DNA of 29,040 nt from Nemertoderma westbladi (taxonomy: Eukaryota; Xenacoelomorpha; Nemertodermatida; Nemertodermatidae), in contig JAUCBJ010006220.1 of the NCBI GenBank assembly GCA_032718475.1, positions 1 through 29,040 of the forward strand, read 5' to 3'. Shown here piece after piece: positions 1 through 10,133 of the stretch (the stretch's first letter is position 1; each line of letters begins with the position of its first letter). The position numbers were made by a program, and so were the translations under genes. The notes under the pieces were generated by a model, which was not told where the DNA came from, searched no databases, and saw only the letters and a list, made by a program, of their open reading frames with translations.

Positions 1-96
1 CAGTAAGCAACCGAGGGTGGACTCTCTATAGCCGAGGGGCACTTGTATAATAACTAATAATCACGAACCCCCTCCTCTTATAATATATAACTCTGT

Positions 97-166
97 AGTA
101 GTGAGTAGTAGTAGTAGTAATAGTAGTAGTAGTAGTAGTATATAAGTAGTAAGTAATAGTAAAGGA
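97..166. repeat. Degenerate (GTA)n / (TAG)n microsatellite
   Basis: A run of AGT/TAG trinucleotides with occasional interruptions (AGTAGTAGTAATAGTAGT) spans about 70 bases. On the reverse strand it gives poly-threonine and tyrosine, which explains an apparent short reading frame there; I do not regard that frame as a gene. Confidence 0.8.
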
Positions 167-880
167 GATCGGTTTAAACCAAAGTGATAAAGTAACATTA
201 TTATATAACATAATCATATAGACAAAGTAGAATGAGATACAGATTCATAATTATTTTATCAAACTCATGTACTACTTACTTCAATGTGCCAATTGTAATA
301 ATAATTAAACATATTATTCCGATTAATCTGCGTTTGGCCCTATAAGATATTATGCTGAAGTGTTTTATATCAATATATCCATGCGAGTAAACAAGAAGTG
401 AAGTAAATGTTTATTATTATAGTTTTAGAAATTGAATGATATACCCAAGATAGTGAAATAAATAATTTACCACAAATTGCCATTTGATCAGATATATCAA
501 AGCGGTGTCTTTAGTATAATACCGTAATAGTATTAATTAACTCTGTTATACAATGTAAATATACTAAATCTATTTATAAATATATTATGAGCCCTACATT
601 GTATATTTCTCCTACAGGTAGACAATGTAGATATTAAAACTTGATATAATTTGGTATAATGTATAACATATTACAAATAAGACTGAGGCAGCTAAACTAT
701 ATTGCAAAGAAATCAAATATCCTAAAGTAATATACTAGACCCTCCCTCCACCCTATAAATAGTGTTCACCACCTACCCCACCCACCGCCCTTATTACTTC
801 ATAATAATGAAAGATAGTACTGGCGCTCCGGTCACTCCGTTCCCTCCGCTGGGGGGGGTTAAGTTGTAGGTTTTGACACT
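167..880. other. AT-rich intergenic DNA, no gene seen
   Basis: This stretch is strongly AT-rich with stops in all frames. I see no splice-flanked open frame, RNA gene or transposon end in it. A short C-rich then G-rich patch lies at about 740-860 (CCACCC runs, then GCTGGGGGGGG). Confidence 0.5.
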
Positions 881-899
881 ATGCAAAATCCGAGCACAG

Positions 900-2460
900 A
901 GTTAGAAGCGCATTGGATAGGTGAACATTTCTTGCAGTGAAAGTATTTCCATACCTATTATAGTTTTCGAGATAGTCAGACATGAGTAGCTAAAATTTGA
1001 CTTTTTTCGGTAAAGTCTGATTTCACCGGTACCTGTCATCCGAAATATGGATTATGATATATCGTTAAATGCGGGTCCACTAACTGTACATTCACATATT
1101 TTCAAGGAAAAAATTCGATCAAGCGTTTTCGAAATATTTTCGAATTACCGGAAGCAGACTTTGGACGACTATATCTCCGGTACCGGTAGGCCTATTGAGT
1201 CGAAATTTTTTTTAATCTACTTAGAACACTCCATTGAATGTTTTTTAGTTTGAAAGTTTTGCCCCAAAATGCTCAGAAGTAATTTCGAAAAAAATGATCA
1301 TTTCGCGATCATGATCTTTTGACCCCCTAGAATTGAACTTTTTTATGGTCAAATTTTGGCTACCCCCCCTAATTCGAGGGTGAGGAATCTTTTTGTAATG
1401 TTAAGTTTTTTCATACGGTGAACTCACAGGACTTGGTCTTCGAAATAAAACCGAAAACATGATCTTTCCTGATCATGGCCTGATCAAATCGCTTTTTGAA
1501 AATTTCGAAATGCTTAAAGGTTGCCCCTTCTTAATAGAAGTCGATTAGTCAAAAAAAAATCGGGGGTCTCAAACAAAGTTTTCGAGAAAATCGGGAAAAA
1601 CAGAAAAACACGATCTTTTATGATCAGGAAGCTGATCTTGAGAACCGGTTGACCGATCGAGCCAATTCTTTTTTTAATCAACTCAGAATAGACCATTGAA
1701 CATTTCTTACAATGAATGTTTATTAGAAAAATGCTTAGATTCGATTTTAAATATACTGATCTTTTCGCGATCATGATCTTGAGTTTTGACCCACTAGACT
1801 TGAACTTTTTTATGCCCAAATTTTGGCTACCCCCCATAATTCGAGGGTGAGGAATCTTTTTGTGATGTTAAGTTTTTCCATACGGTGAACTCCCAGAACT
1901 TGGTCGTCGAAATAAAACCGAAAACACGATCTTTTCTGATCGCGGCCTGATCAAATCGCTTTTTGAAAATTTCGAAATACACAAAAGGTGCCCCTTCACC
2001 ATAGAAGTCGATTCGTAAAAAAAAAATCGGGGGTCTCAAACAAAGTTTTCGAGAAAATCCGAAAAAACTAAAAAATCTGATCTTTTATGATCAGGTATCA
2101 GATCTCGAGAACCGATTGTCCGATCGAGCCAATTTTTTTTTTAATCGACTCAGGGCGGTGTTCTGAACGTTTCTTACAGTAATTGTTTATATCCAAAATG
2201 CTTAGTTACGATTTTACGAAGTCCGATCTTTGCGCGATCATGATCTTGCGTTTTGACCGGGAAGAATTCACTTTTTTTTAAATCTTTTAACGGGAATCAT
2301 GACTAATGTGGGGTCGCTGAATCTTTTTGTAATGTTAAGTTTTCCGATTGGAGCAAGCCTTGAGTGTCCGATTGCTGATCAAAACTGATCTTTGCTGATC
2401 ATGGTCAAGATCATGATCTGATCGGTACAAAAAAAGATATTTGAATGTAAACCCATATGC
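900..2460. repeat. Tandem 467-bp satellite-like array, rich in GATC palindromes
   Basis: The landmark GAATCTTTTTGT(A/G)ATGTTAAG recurs at 1385, 1852 and 2319, exactly 467 bases apart both times. The landmark TTGAA(C/T) followed by a T-rich stretch recurs at about 1234, 1696 and 2163. A shorter related piece at about 921 suggests a truncated first unit. Units 2 and 3 are close copies through GAGGGTGAGGAATC and CGGGGGTCTCAAAC; the last unit diverges after about 2260. Each unit carries several TGATCATGATC-type palindromes. Short open frames in both directions inside the array are by-products of the repeat, with no sign of selection for coding. Confidence 0.85.
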
Positions 2461-2640
2461 TGCCTATCGATTGGCGCCGGTCCCAAGTCCGTAGCATTAG
2501 CGGTTCTGGACTTATACGCATAGCAACGCGGTTGCTAGGGAGGCTGACTTTTTGACTCAAATTGGCCCTAGCCGGAGAACCGTAGACTTTTTAAACGTAA
2601 TGTATATGGGAAAAAGTCTTCTGGATAAATTTTGGGGGGG

Positions 2641-4362
2641 GGTCTAGGAACATCCTATTGTTCGTTTTCGCTTAGTTGCTGAGATCCTCTCGTCCCAACA
2701 ATTCCAGGATTCTATAAAGGCATTCTGCTGGACTAGTTCCGTGGCCGGAATAGTGTTCGGTGTTCTGCGAACAGAGAACCTAATCGGTTTAGGGCCCTGA
2801 CCGTCCAGAGATTTGGTGTCCTCAGCAGTTAGAGCCCAGCATGGACTCCCGTAGAGGAGTACTGGAACTACTGCTGCTCTAAATAATCGGACCTTAAGTT
2901 TCCAATTAATTCTCGGTGACTTCCAAATCCTGGAAAGCCTATTCAAGGCTGCCCATGCCTTTCCCTTACGTATTCGAAGGTCCTCACCTGACTTCCGGAT
3001 CCATGATCCCAGGTAACAGAAGTCGTCCACATGCTCAAGCATACCATCCTTTGAGCTTATGCTCATCCGATCAGAGACTTGCTGAGGACTTTCAAAGTTA
3101 ACTGTCAGAATTTTGGTCTTTCTGGAGTTAATAAAAAGACCAACACTAGAAGCAGCATGTTCTAATGAGCTGAGGAGCCGTTGGGCTCCCTCTAATGATT
3201 CTGATAGTACTCCTAAGTCATCAGCAAAGTCTAGATCAGTTAGGTACTTGGCAGGATTTCCTCGACTTCTGGAGCCAGTAGGTGGAGTTATCATCACCCC
3301 ATCATCATTATAATGATCTAAGGACATGCGTAGAACATAGTCAACCACAATAATGAACAAGAATGGTGCAAGTGTGTCTCCTTGGAGGACGCCCCATAAC
3401 ACTTCAAATGGTTCTGTGTCACCGTCAACAGTAGACACAAATGTTGTCGAACCATCGTATACTGATCTGATTGCTGCAATAATTTCATCAGGAATCCCAT
3501 ATAATGAAAGTATGCTGAACATACGTGAGCGAGAGACTGAATCAAAGGCCTTGAAGAAAGAAGTCAACAAAGATAACAGCCAGATGCCTGTCTTTCTTTT
3601 TTGATAGCTCTTCAATTATCCTTCTAAGTGCCAAAATGGGCTCCTTGGTCCCACGACCTTTACGGAACCCATTCTGATTTCCACGGAGCATTCTCTCAAT
3701 GGGATCCCTGATGCGATTTAATAGAATCCTATTGTATAGCTTTGCAGCAATCGAGATCAATGAGATTCCCCGAAAAGAACCATAGAGTGTTAGGTTGCCC
3801 TTCTTGGGAACTGGCACCAACTTATTTGTTTTCATTTCTTGTGGGACTCTTGTTGTTCGGTACATGTCTACTATGATGGGATAGATGAGCTTTAAACACT
3901 CAGGTATTTTAAAGACCTCAGGGGGAACACCATCTACTCCACTGGCACGATTGGTCTTAATGCTCTTTGCAGCAGCCTTCACTTCTGCAAAGGAGATATC
4001 GCCAATGGGAATATCTGGGAGTACAGACTCAGACACTTTTACTTCAATAAAGTTATCAGGCAATACCCTGTCATTATTGAGGAGCTTTTCAAAGTGGGCT
4101 TTCCAACCATTGAGGCGATCGGCTGGTGATTCAGCCTTAACCATGGTGGTTGGTTGGCTTTTCCGCCCAGTAAGCAGATTGATCGATTTCCATGCCTGGG
4201 ATGATTGCCTGCTGTCGTCAGCATCATTGATGGCATCAACCTGTTGGTTTATTAGCTCCTGTAGATTAGCAGAGTACTGCCTGTTCAGGGACCTAGATGC
4301 AGCCTTAACTGCATTCTTGGCCGCTGTAGTCTGTTTGAGTCGGGAGTCCCTACAAGAAGTCT
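2641..4362 (-). mobile_element. 5'-truncated RTE-like non-LTR retrotransposon relic
   Basis: The reverse strand encodes the reverse-transcriptase half of a non-LTR retrotransposon, and no endonuclease domain is present upstream. The upstream (5') boundary lies at about 4345-4365, where the coding changes abruptly to a forward-strand Mutator-like relic, so the copy is probably 5'-truncated by incomplete target-primed reverse transcription. The downstream end is near 2640, just past the last reading frame and next to a G/C run; no clear poly(A) or microsatellite tail is visible. The clade call (RTE/RTEX-like) rests on the PKKGNLT...FRGISL, NQNGFRKGRGT and DLDFADD blocks and is tentative. Phylogeny of the RT domain would settle it. 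Confidence 0.8.
2644..4345 (-). pseudogene. Reverse transcriptase of RTE-like element, frameshifted
   Basis: Two overlapping reverse-strand frames together cover the RT fingers, palm and thumb. The upstream frame stays open above the first methionine (4144) to about 4345. It contains the conserved RT block with PKKG, FRGISL and GFRKGRGT and ends in VDFF. The downstream frame begins with KAFDSV, continues with GVLQGDTLAP, and has the catalytic F-A-D-D at about 3217-3228. The break lies at 3553-3563, where the sequence GAAGAAAGAAG fits a 4-base tandem duplication that shifts the frame between the two catalytic-aspartate blocks. The C-terminal part ends at 2644 and looks divergent after about residue 270 of the downstream frame, so a second shift is possible. 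It would copy element RNA at a nicked target in the nucleus; this copy cannot make intact enzyme. Confidence 0.8.
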
Positions 4363-4890
4363 GATGATAGTTATAAGGAATTCATGGAGCGACATCACCA
4401 AGAAAGTAAATACCGCTGAAATATTTACCAATTCTAAAAACTATGATTTGAAATACACTGAAATGGTGTGTGATGGAGGCTTATTGCGCTGTTGAATTTA
4501 TATATGGAGGGTGTGATGAATGTAAGAAATATAGCAAAATGTCAAACATTGAAAAAGCAATGTTCAATGAATCTGAAGGAGGAAAGACACACTGGAAGTC
4601 TCATGACAACAAAGTATTAGATTGTGGGCGAGTTCAGAAACTTGACAGTGTTAACCATGTCAAGAAACATCTGGGAAAGGCCCTAGAGAAACTACGAATC
4701 AACCAAGGATAAACTATCTGATGATAAACACTTCGGTGGTGGGAAGCATAGGTTGACCGTAAAAATGTTTGAGAGGCTAAGTCACGACTAATGTAGAGCA
4801 ATAAAAGACTCATTAATACATCAGCAAGATCTGAAGACGAAGTTATGAATTGTGCTCAGAAAATGAAAATAAATTGTTTAGCTTCACTGA
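4346..4890 (+). pseudogene. Mutator-like transposase-domain relic
   Basis: Forward-strand fragments in shifting frames resemble the animal Mutator-like transposase domain family (Pfam Mutator-type, recalled). In order they read: an EFMERHHQES segment near 4370; LKYTEMVCDGG near 4450; a cysteine-containing stretch GGCDECKKYSK in a frame running from 4473 to 4712; then LDSVNHVKKHLGKALEKL; then, after a stop at 4710-4712, KLSDDKHFGGGKHRLT. Family members typically carry a VECVGHVQKRxGxxLR-like block followed by KLSDGKxxGGxxRLTD, which matches the order here. The stops and shifts show decay. It is cut on the right by the CR1/L2-like element whose 3' tail starts at 4892, and on the left by the RTE-like element. 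No terminal inverted repeats were seen. Confidence 0.6.
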
Positions 4891-4891
4891 T

Positions 4892-6712
4892 AGATAGATA
4901 GATTTATTTATACATTATGTAAAAACAATAACAACAAATACACCAAACAATGTACCGGTATAAAGGTATTGTCCAACATAACATATAGGATTACCCCTAA
5001 AGCTTTGCAGCTTATTTCCAAGGGGGTCCTTTATGTTACTTGGTTACAAATACAATATTACACTACGCTAACCTAAAACCAATATAAACGTAATTACACT
5101 ATGTACATGTACAACTTTACCAAGAGCGTGACAATGTCCGACGCAACGATAAAGATGTAATGTACAGAACAATTTAATATAAAACGTAATTACAGTATAA
5201 ATAGTAAATAATTAATAAACTAATAACTTACTGTAGGACTATTGTACCTATTTTTACATTGCACACGGAGGTGAGATTTCACTGCAGATTTAAAAGAATG
5301 TTGATTATCTAGGTTTTTAATTTCATTAGGCAGAGCGTTCCAATTTTTAATACCGTTAAAAAAGAAAGTATCAGATTCAAAGGATTTACAATTCGGGAGG
5401 TAGAAGTTTGAAGCACTAGCTCTGGTACTGTAATAGTGTGTATCGCGTACTCTGTTGAATTTTTGTTTTAGGTAATTATGACATTTACCATTATACACTT
5501 TATGCACATGGTTAAGGCGTAGCTGCTTAACTCTACTATCTAAGTTAAGTAGTCCAGATTCAGAAAAGTCATCTGGAGTTAGGTGGTGCCTAGGTTTGTA
5601 GTCTTTAATAAATCGTACTACTTTATTCTGAGCTACTTGTAATTTACATTTAAGCTGTTTGGTTAAGCCTTCATACCAAGAAGAGCATGCAAGTCCATGT
5701 GACACTGGATTAAAGAAGAGCAAAGTAACTTGCGGGAGTCGGTGTTTAAACTGTTTTTATTTCTGTATAGAAACCTAAGCCTACTGTTAACTTTCGAGAA
5801 AATGTTTTTCACTGTGCTTTCTCCTGATAAGCAATTATCCAATGTAGCGCCTAAATATTTAACTTCCTTTTAATTTTCAATCTTAATGTCCATTACTAGT
5901 GACTTCAAACTTAGTTACCTTCTTTAACTTTCTTTTGGAACCAAACAAAATACTTTCAGTCTTACCGTAGTGAATGGATAGCTTATTATCAACCAACCAC
6001 TCATTACAGGATTCTAGAACTGCACTTAACTTTTGGGAAATATGGATAGGATCTTTATGAGAGAAAATAAGAGCACTGTCGTCGGCATATAAAATGATTT
6101 TAAAATCGGGATCTATACTACTTATCATATCATTTACATAGCATACAAAAAGCAGAGGACCTAATATACTACCTTGCGGTACACCACAGGTAATCTCTTG
6201 TACAGTAGACTGCGATTTGCTAATGACTACAGTTTGACCTGTCTGACAGGTAGGACTTGAACCAGTCTATAGAACCTACACCCATCAGGCCTAACTTACC
6301 AAGCAGAATTTCGTGATCTACTGTATCGAAAGCCTTTTGTAGGTCCAACATTACCATACCAGTATATAAACCCTTTGCGTTATTACATCTAATTGTATCA
6401 GTTAAGTTAATAAGACAGGTGTCTGTAGAATATGATTTACGAAAACCGGACTGAAGTTCATAGATCAGATTTAGCCTACTAAGATGTGCCTCCAGCTGTA
6501 GAAAAACAGAACGTTCTAGAATTTTAGATACAATACTTAAGATACCAACAGGTCTGTAATTACAGGGTTCTACTTTACTATTGTTTTTATACAGAGGAAC
6601 AACCTTAGCTAATTTCAGTTCGTCTGGTACTACATTATCTACAATAGAGTAATTAATAATAAAAGTAATAGGCACTTTAAGTACTTCAGCACCATCCTTA
6701 GTGTTCTAATTA
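4892..6712 (-). mobile_element. CR1/L2-like non-LTR retrotransposon, 5'-truncated
   Basis: A reverse-strand non-LTR element ends at its 3' side in an (ATCT)n microsatellite tail, seen on the forward strand as TGATAGATAGATAGATTTAT at 4891-4908. Upstream lies a roughly 300-base 3' UTR. The coding part starts abruptly at about 6712, within the RT domain at a KDGAEVLK block. Endonuclease and ORF1 are therefore missing, as in most CR1/L2 copies. It inserted beside, and appears to truncate, the Mutator-like relic at 4346-4890. The tail type and RT motifs support the CR1/L2 group over the RTE group of its neighbour. Confidence 0.88.
5220..6700 (-). pseudogene. CR1/L2-like reverse transcriptase, several frameshifts
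   Basis: Three main reverse-strand segments lie in element order. The first (about 6700-6220) has [28 protein letters not shown] and the catalytic-aspartate block [12 protein letters not shown]. The second (about 6243-5883) has CGVPQGSILGPLLF and the catalytic Y-A-D-D at about 6078-6089. The third (5723-5220) has the C-terminal region typical of CR1/L2 elements, with LQVAQNKVVRFI, a Leu/Asn-rich linker and FFNGIKNWNALP near the end. Frames change around 6245 and again between 5883 and 5723, where KYLGATLD-type sequence is still readable. The reading frame is dead in this copy. No ORF1 or endonuclease is present. Confidence 0.85.
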
Positions 6713-6804
6713 GTTAGAAATAATTAAAAATTATTGTTACTAGATTGCTTGTCATTCGAAATATGATTAATATTAATATTAAAATTTCTTTAATTCTTTC
6801 ACAG

Positions 6805-7256
6805 CTGTGGATCCCCGTGACGCCGCTATTGCTGCCCTCGTAGCAGCTGAGGCTGCAGCTGCCGCTTCTGGTCGAGATGGTGCTGCCCCTGGCGCAGCCG
6901 CAGTTGGTCCTGGGCCAGCCGCCGTTGCTCCACCTCCCGCCGTAGTGCCACCTGCTCAACAACCCGCCGTAGTTCAACCTGTTGAAGAACCCGTCGTAAT
7001 TGCACCTATTCAAGAATGCGTTGTAGCTGAACCTGTTCAAGAACCCGCCGTAGTTCAACCTGCTCAACAACCCGCTGTAATTCAACCTGATCAACAACCC
7101 GTCGTAGTTCCACCTCCCGGCGTAATACCACCTGATGATCAACAGGCTGGCGTAGTTCCACCTGTCGCTGTCCGAGTAGGCGGTGCCCGAGTAGGGGTCG
7201 CAGCTGGAGCTGCAGTATCCACCGCTGCGCGGCAAGTAGGTCGGCGCAGGGAATAA
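6805..7256 (+). CDS. Candidate terminal exon: Pro/Val/Gln repeat protein
   Basis: A forward open frame of about 150 codons has no ATG start but is preceded by a good 3' splice acceptor (polypyrimidine TTCTTTAATTCTTTCACAG ending at 6804), so I read it as an internal or last exon. The product starts Ala-rich (residues 10-45) and then has six nine-residue repeats of the form (Q/E)(Q/E)PAVVQPx, encoded by 27-bp units between about 6957 and 7120. A basic Arg/Ala tail follows. Codon choices vary between repeats (GCC/GCT/GTC, GTT/ATT), which favours protein-level conservation of the repeat. The TAA stop overlaps an AATAAA. The reverse strand is also open here (Tyr/Gly/Asn-rich), so strand is uncertain. 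Upstream exons were not identified. Function unknown; it could be a structural or matrix protein. Confidence 0.4.
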
Positions 7257-7264
7257 ATATATTT

Positions 7265-7577
7265 ATTTGATAGTTTGTTTTGTAAACTGTGCCCAGATGA
7301 AAGTTTGTTTTGTAAACTGTGCCCAGATGAAAGTTTGTTTTGTGAACTGTGCCCAGATGAAAGTTTGTTTTGTAAACTGTGCCCAGATGAAAGTTTGTTT
7401 TGTAAACTGTGCCCAGATGAAAGTTTGTTTTGTAAACTGTGCCCAGATGAAAGTTTGTTTTGTAAACTGTGCCCAGATGAAAGTTTGTTTTGTAAACTGT
7501 GCCCAGATTAAAGTTTGTTTTGTAAACTGTGCCCAGATGAAAGTTTGTTTTTTAAACTGTGCCCAGATGAACTGTGA
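7265..7577. repeat. 30-bp minisatellite, about 10.4 copies, open in several frames
   Basis: The unit AGTTTGTTTTGTAAACTGTG followed by CCCAGATGAA repeats every 30 bases with only a handful of differences (for example around 7343, 7509 and 7551). Because 30 is divisible by three and the unit has few stops, two forward frames (VCFVNCAQMK and FCKLCPDESL) and at least one reverse frame (FIWAQFTKQT) stay open across the array. I do not call any of them a gene. Near-identity between copies points to recent expansion or active homogenisation. Confidence 0.92.
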
Positions 7578-7745
7578 ACTGTTGTAAACTGTGATCACCA
7601 TCACCGCCTCCACCACCACATCGGCCATCACTATGGCCACCATCACCACAACCACCACGACGACCATGATGACGATCACCACCACCATTACAGAACCAGT
7701 CTAGACACCGCACCCCTGTACCGGAAGAGGTTCCGCTACCATTAG
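7578..7745 (+). CDS. Short His/Asp-rich reading frame
   Basis: The frame runs from just after an upstream TGA (7575-7577) to a TAG at 7743-7745, about 55 codons, with no ATG near its start. It would have to be a terminal exon or chance. From about 7593 it encodes long histidine clusters mixed with Gly, Asn and Asp (HHYGHHHHNHHDDHDD), then a basic, non-repetitive end with RTSLDTAPLYRKRFRYH. The mix of CAC and CAT, with GGC, TAT and GAC codons breaking the repeat, is more protein-like than a pure CAC microsatellite. Histidine-rich secreted or metal-binding proteins have such segments. The alternative is a degenerate (CAC)n repeat; the reverse strand is open too (Val-rich). Confidence 0.3.
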   Translation, partial: TVVNCDHHHRLHHHIGHHYGHHHHNHHDDHDDDHHHHYRTSLDTAPLYRKRFRYH

Positions 7746-8139
7746 AAGATTATTGTTGTTGATATATGATTCCATGGCAACCATTCCAACAGCCAATAAA
7801 AACCGTTAAACAGAAAATTAAAAAAAATTAAAAAAGATTATTGGATAATATTCCTGTATTATCCTTAGCAATCACACCATCCACCAATGGCAACACCGCA
7901 ACACAAAAAGCTTCAAACTAGAATGCTGGGGATATACACTATCTGCATGCAGTTCATGCTAGATGGATACCGGTATAGTGGTGGTTCCACATTCAACCCT
8001 AACGTTTAATTTTACAATTAAAATATATTATGATATTGTTGAAGATAAACCTAGAACAACACCTATTTGTTTTACTGTACAGATAGAGTACTTATTACCA
8101 TAGATAGGGGCTGTTCAGAAATTACTTAACAGGGGAACT
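7746..8139. other. Intergenic, nothing recognised
   Basis: AT-rich sequence with stops in all frames. I see no coding block, tail or terminal repeat. Confidence 0.4.
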
Positions 8140-8161
8140 GGGGGGGGGGGGGGGGGGGGGG
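8140..8161. repeat. G22 homopolymer
   Basis: An uninterrupted run of 22 G residues follows AGGGGAACT. It could form G-quadruplex structure and is a likely site of length error in assembly. Confidence 0.95.
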
Positions 8162-8377
8162 TGAAAGGGTCTTGTAGCATTAGGAGGGGAACGAAGATGG
8201 GGGTGTAAAATATTTTTATTTATGACAATGCGTTTGGAAGTGTGGCCACTACTGTAGTATGGTTTGCTAAATCTTCATGAATAATGCAACATGAGTGATG
8301 TTTTTGGGAACGAATTAAGATAATTGGATTCGCATTACTCCTATCCTAACCAGCATGTTTATGTCAAGGAAGAATAA

Positions 8378-10060
8378 GGTGATGATGGAGTAAATGAGGG
8401 AGATTTGGAATTAATTTTTGATCTTTCAGTTGATGATCCAGATATAACAGACTTGGTTTTACAACCACAAATACTCGAGTTGATATTTCTGAGAATGAGT
8501 TAATTAATTTATTCATTCAAATAACTTGTGGCTGTACTTTGGGAAATGGTAGCCTCCCTTGTAGCTCATATTTCACCCATAGCTCTTTGCAAAATTACAA
8601 TCAAACTACCTGGAATTGCTGAAATGAACTTGACTTATGTTTACTTTCTCATATAGAAGCTGTTCGGCGGGATTCCTGTGTTATCTACAAACATACTACA
8701 TTTCGTTTTGAAGACCGTGTTATTTGTAAGGTAACTTTTAACTTTATTCACACCTGTGCGAAGAAGAAGACAGCTAATTTGAAAACTCATTATGACAACT
8801 TTGGTGTCCAAACTCGAATTCATGGGTAAACTGGAAAGCCAGGAAATAAAAATAAGGGAATAGATTTCATGGCCATTTTATCAAAGGCTATTAATTTCAT
8901 CAAAATTATTGCATCAAATTGTGCAATACCCCTACCTGGTCGACTTCCCGTTGTGAAGAACTTTAGGCTTTCTCAACTGCCCAGTCCATTGACCAAAGCT
9001 GAAGTGCACTGGCGGGCTATCGTCTTCGCAGTTTTGAAGAAGATGGTTCACTCTCCATAAAACTGACAACTTTCCAGCGCATGTGGCAGAAATATCTGCC
9101 ATATATATGTACCATGAAACGTATGGCTGATCTGTGCGAAGTATGTAAGATGAATGGTCTTGCAATTCTTCTTTGTTCCAAATATCCAGAGAGTGAGCAA
9201 AGGTAGAAGTTGGAAGAAGCTACAGCTCACTTAGATAAAGCAGCTGGTCAGTGTAATTTTACAAGGATGAAGTGAATAATCCGCCACTATTAGCAGGATG
9301 CTCAGTACCTGAGCTATTCATAAATCCACAACAAGTTGGGCCAATTTTCTTCTAGGTTCCATGACACTGCGGTCTTTTTGGAATCCAAAATGAAGCCTCT
9401 AATATCCAACTAAACCACCACTTAGATGAGGCTGACTTTTGCGGGAAAGGTGCAGATGCTGTCATTAGCATACCGCACTCCTTCAAGATGTGTCTGTATC
9501 TGTGTTAAACCTCTTGGCTGACCACACAGTTGCACAGAACAAAAACAATGCTGTAATGCAATATCTATCATGGTCTGTAGACATGGGCCAAAGAACCAAA
9601 ATCTCTGTAAATTTTAACTTTGTCAGTCATACAAAATTTAGCCCTGACAGGAACTTCGTTCTCATTAAGAAGAAATACACTGATACCAATGTAGAGACTT
9701 TTCAGGAGGTTGTAAAGGCCTCTAGCCTTGCTGAAAAAATGAGGTGTTCACTGTTCAGTGATTCAGATATTACTTGGTACAATTAGTCTGTTCAAGTGAA
9801 TCTGAAACAATTCTTATGTGCAAGGTTGATGTGATGTCAAAGAAAGGTGAAAGGTTGTTGTGATGTCAAAGAAAGGTAATATGAACTTACTTGTTTTTGG
9901 CTTGTTTTTACTTGTCTTTGCCAGACACTAAGTCTGATCCTAGCCTCACTCCTGAACGCCTCTGGTACCTTTATGACCAAGTCTGTCAAAGATTGCCTTT
10001 CACAACTTTCAAGAGGCATTTTCTGCCCACTCTATAATGTTCCCCATGCTCAACCACTAC
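8378..10060 (+). pseudogene. Decayed member of an uncharacterised animal family with a QNKN motif
   Basis: Forward-strand fragments with stops and frameshifts keep the order of a widespread, often repeated animal protein family that I recall but cannot name. In order: a cysteine block ITCGCTLGNGSLPCSS (8521 on); TFNFIHT (about 8732); HYDNFGVQTRIHG; CAIPLPGRLPVVK (about 8921); LPYICTMKRMADLCEVCK (9096-9150); DEADFCGKGADAVIS (9425-9469); AQNKNN (9532-9549); SHTKFSPDRNFVLIKKK (about 9624); and PERLWYLYDQVC (9951-9986). Intact relatives have D-N-C-x-G-Q-N-K-N at the AQNKNN position; here the D/N/C part is altered. Acidic residues around this block suggest a nuclease or transposase origin, which is inference. 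Several in-frame stops show it is not functional. Confidence 0.65.
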
Positions 10061-10133
10061 CTGAACTTGAAAGGCAGGCACCAGAAACAAAAGATCAACC
10101 ACCCTCTATGAATTGGGCCTGTTTGGCTAAGCC

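Noticed and set aside
26-217. Reverse-strand 63-codon frame, Thr/Tyr-rich
   Set aside because: It is a translation of the trinucleotide microsatellite and has no homology-like block.
1047-2039. Several short frames on both strands at 1.0-2.0 kb
   Set aside because: They recur with the 467-bp satellite and carry shifts between units; no coding constraint is visible.
2521-2537. Palindrome TAGCAACGCGGTTGCTA as an RFX X-box
   Set aside because: The half-sites point the wrong way round for an X-box (AAC then GTT instead of GTT then AAC).
3885-4364. Forward 159-codon frame
   Set aside because: It is antisense to the RT coding region, which has clear family motifs on the reverse strand.
6714-7235. 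Reverse-strand Tyr/Gly/Asn-rich frame
   Set aside because: It overlaps the Pro/Val frame; the forward strand has a splice acceptor and synonymous variation between repeats. Not excluded, but less likely.
7263-7688. Reverse-strand 141-codon frame through the 30-bp repeat and Val-rich tail
   Set aside because: Open only because the repeat is a multiple of three and the next tract is low complexity.
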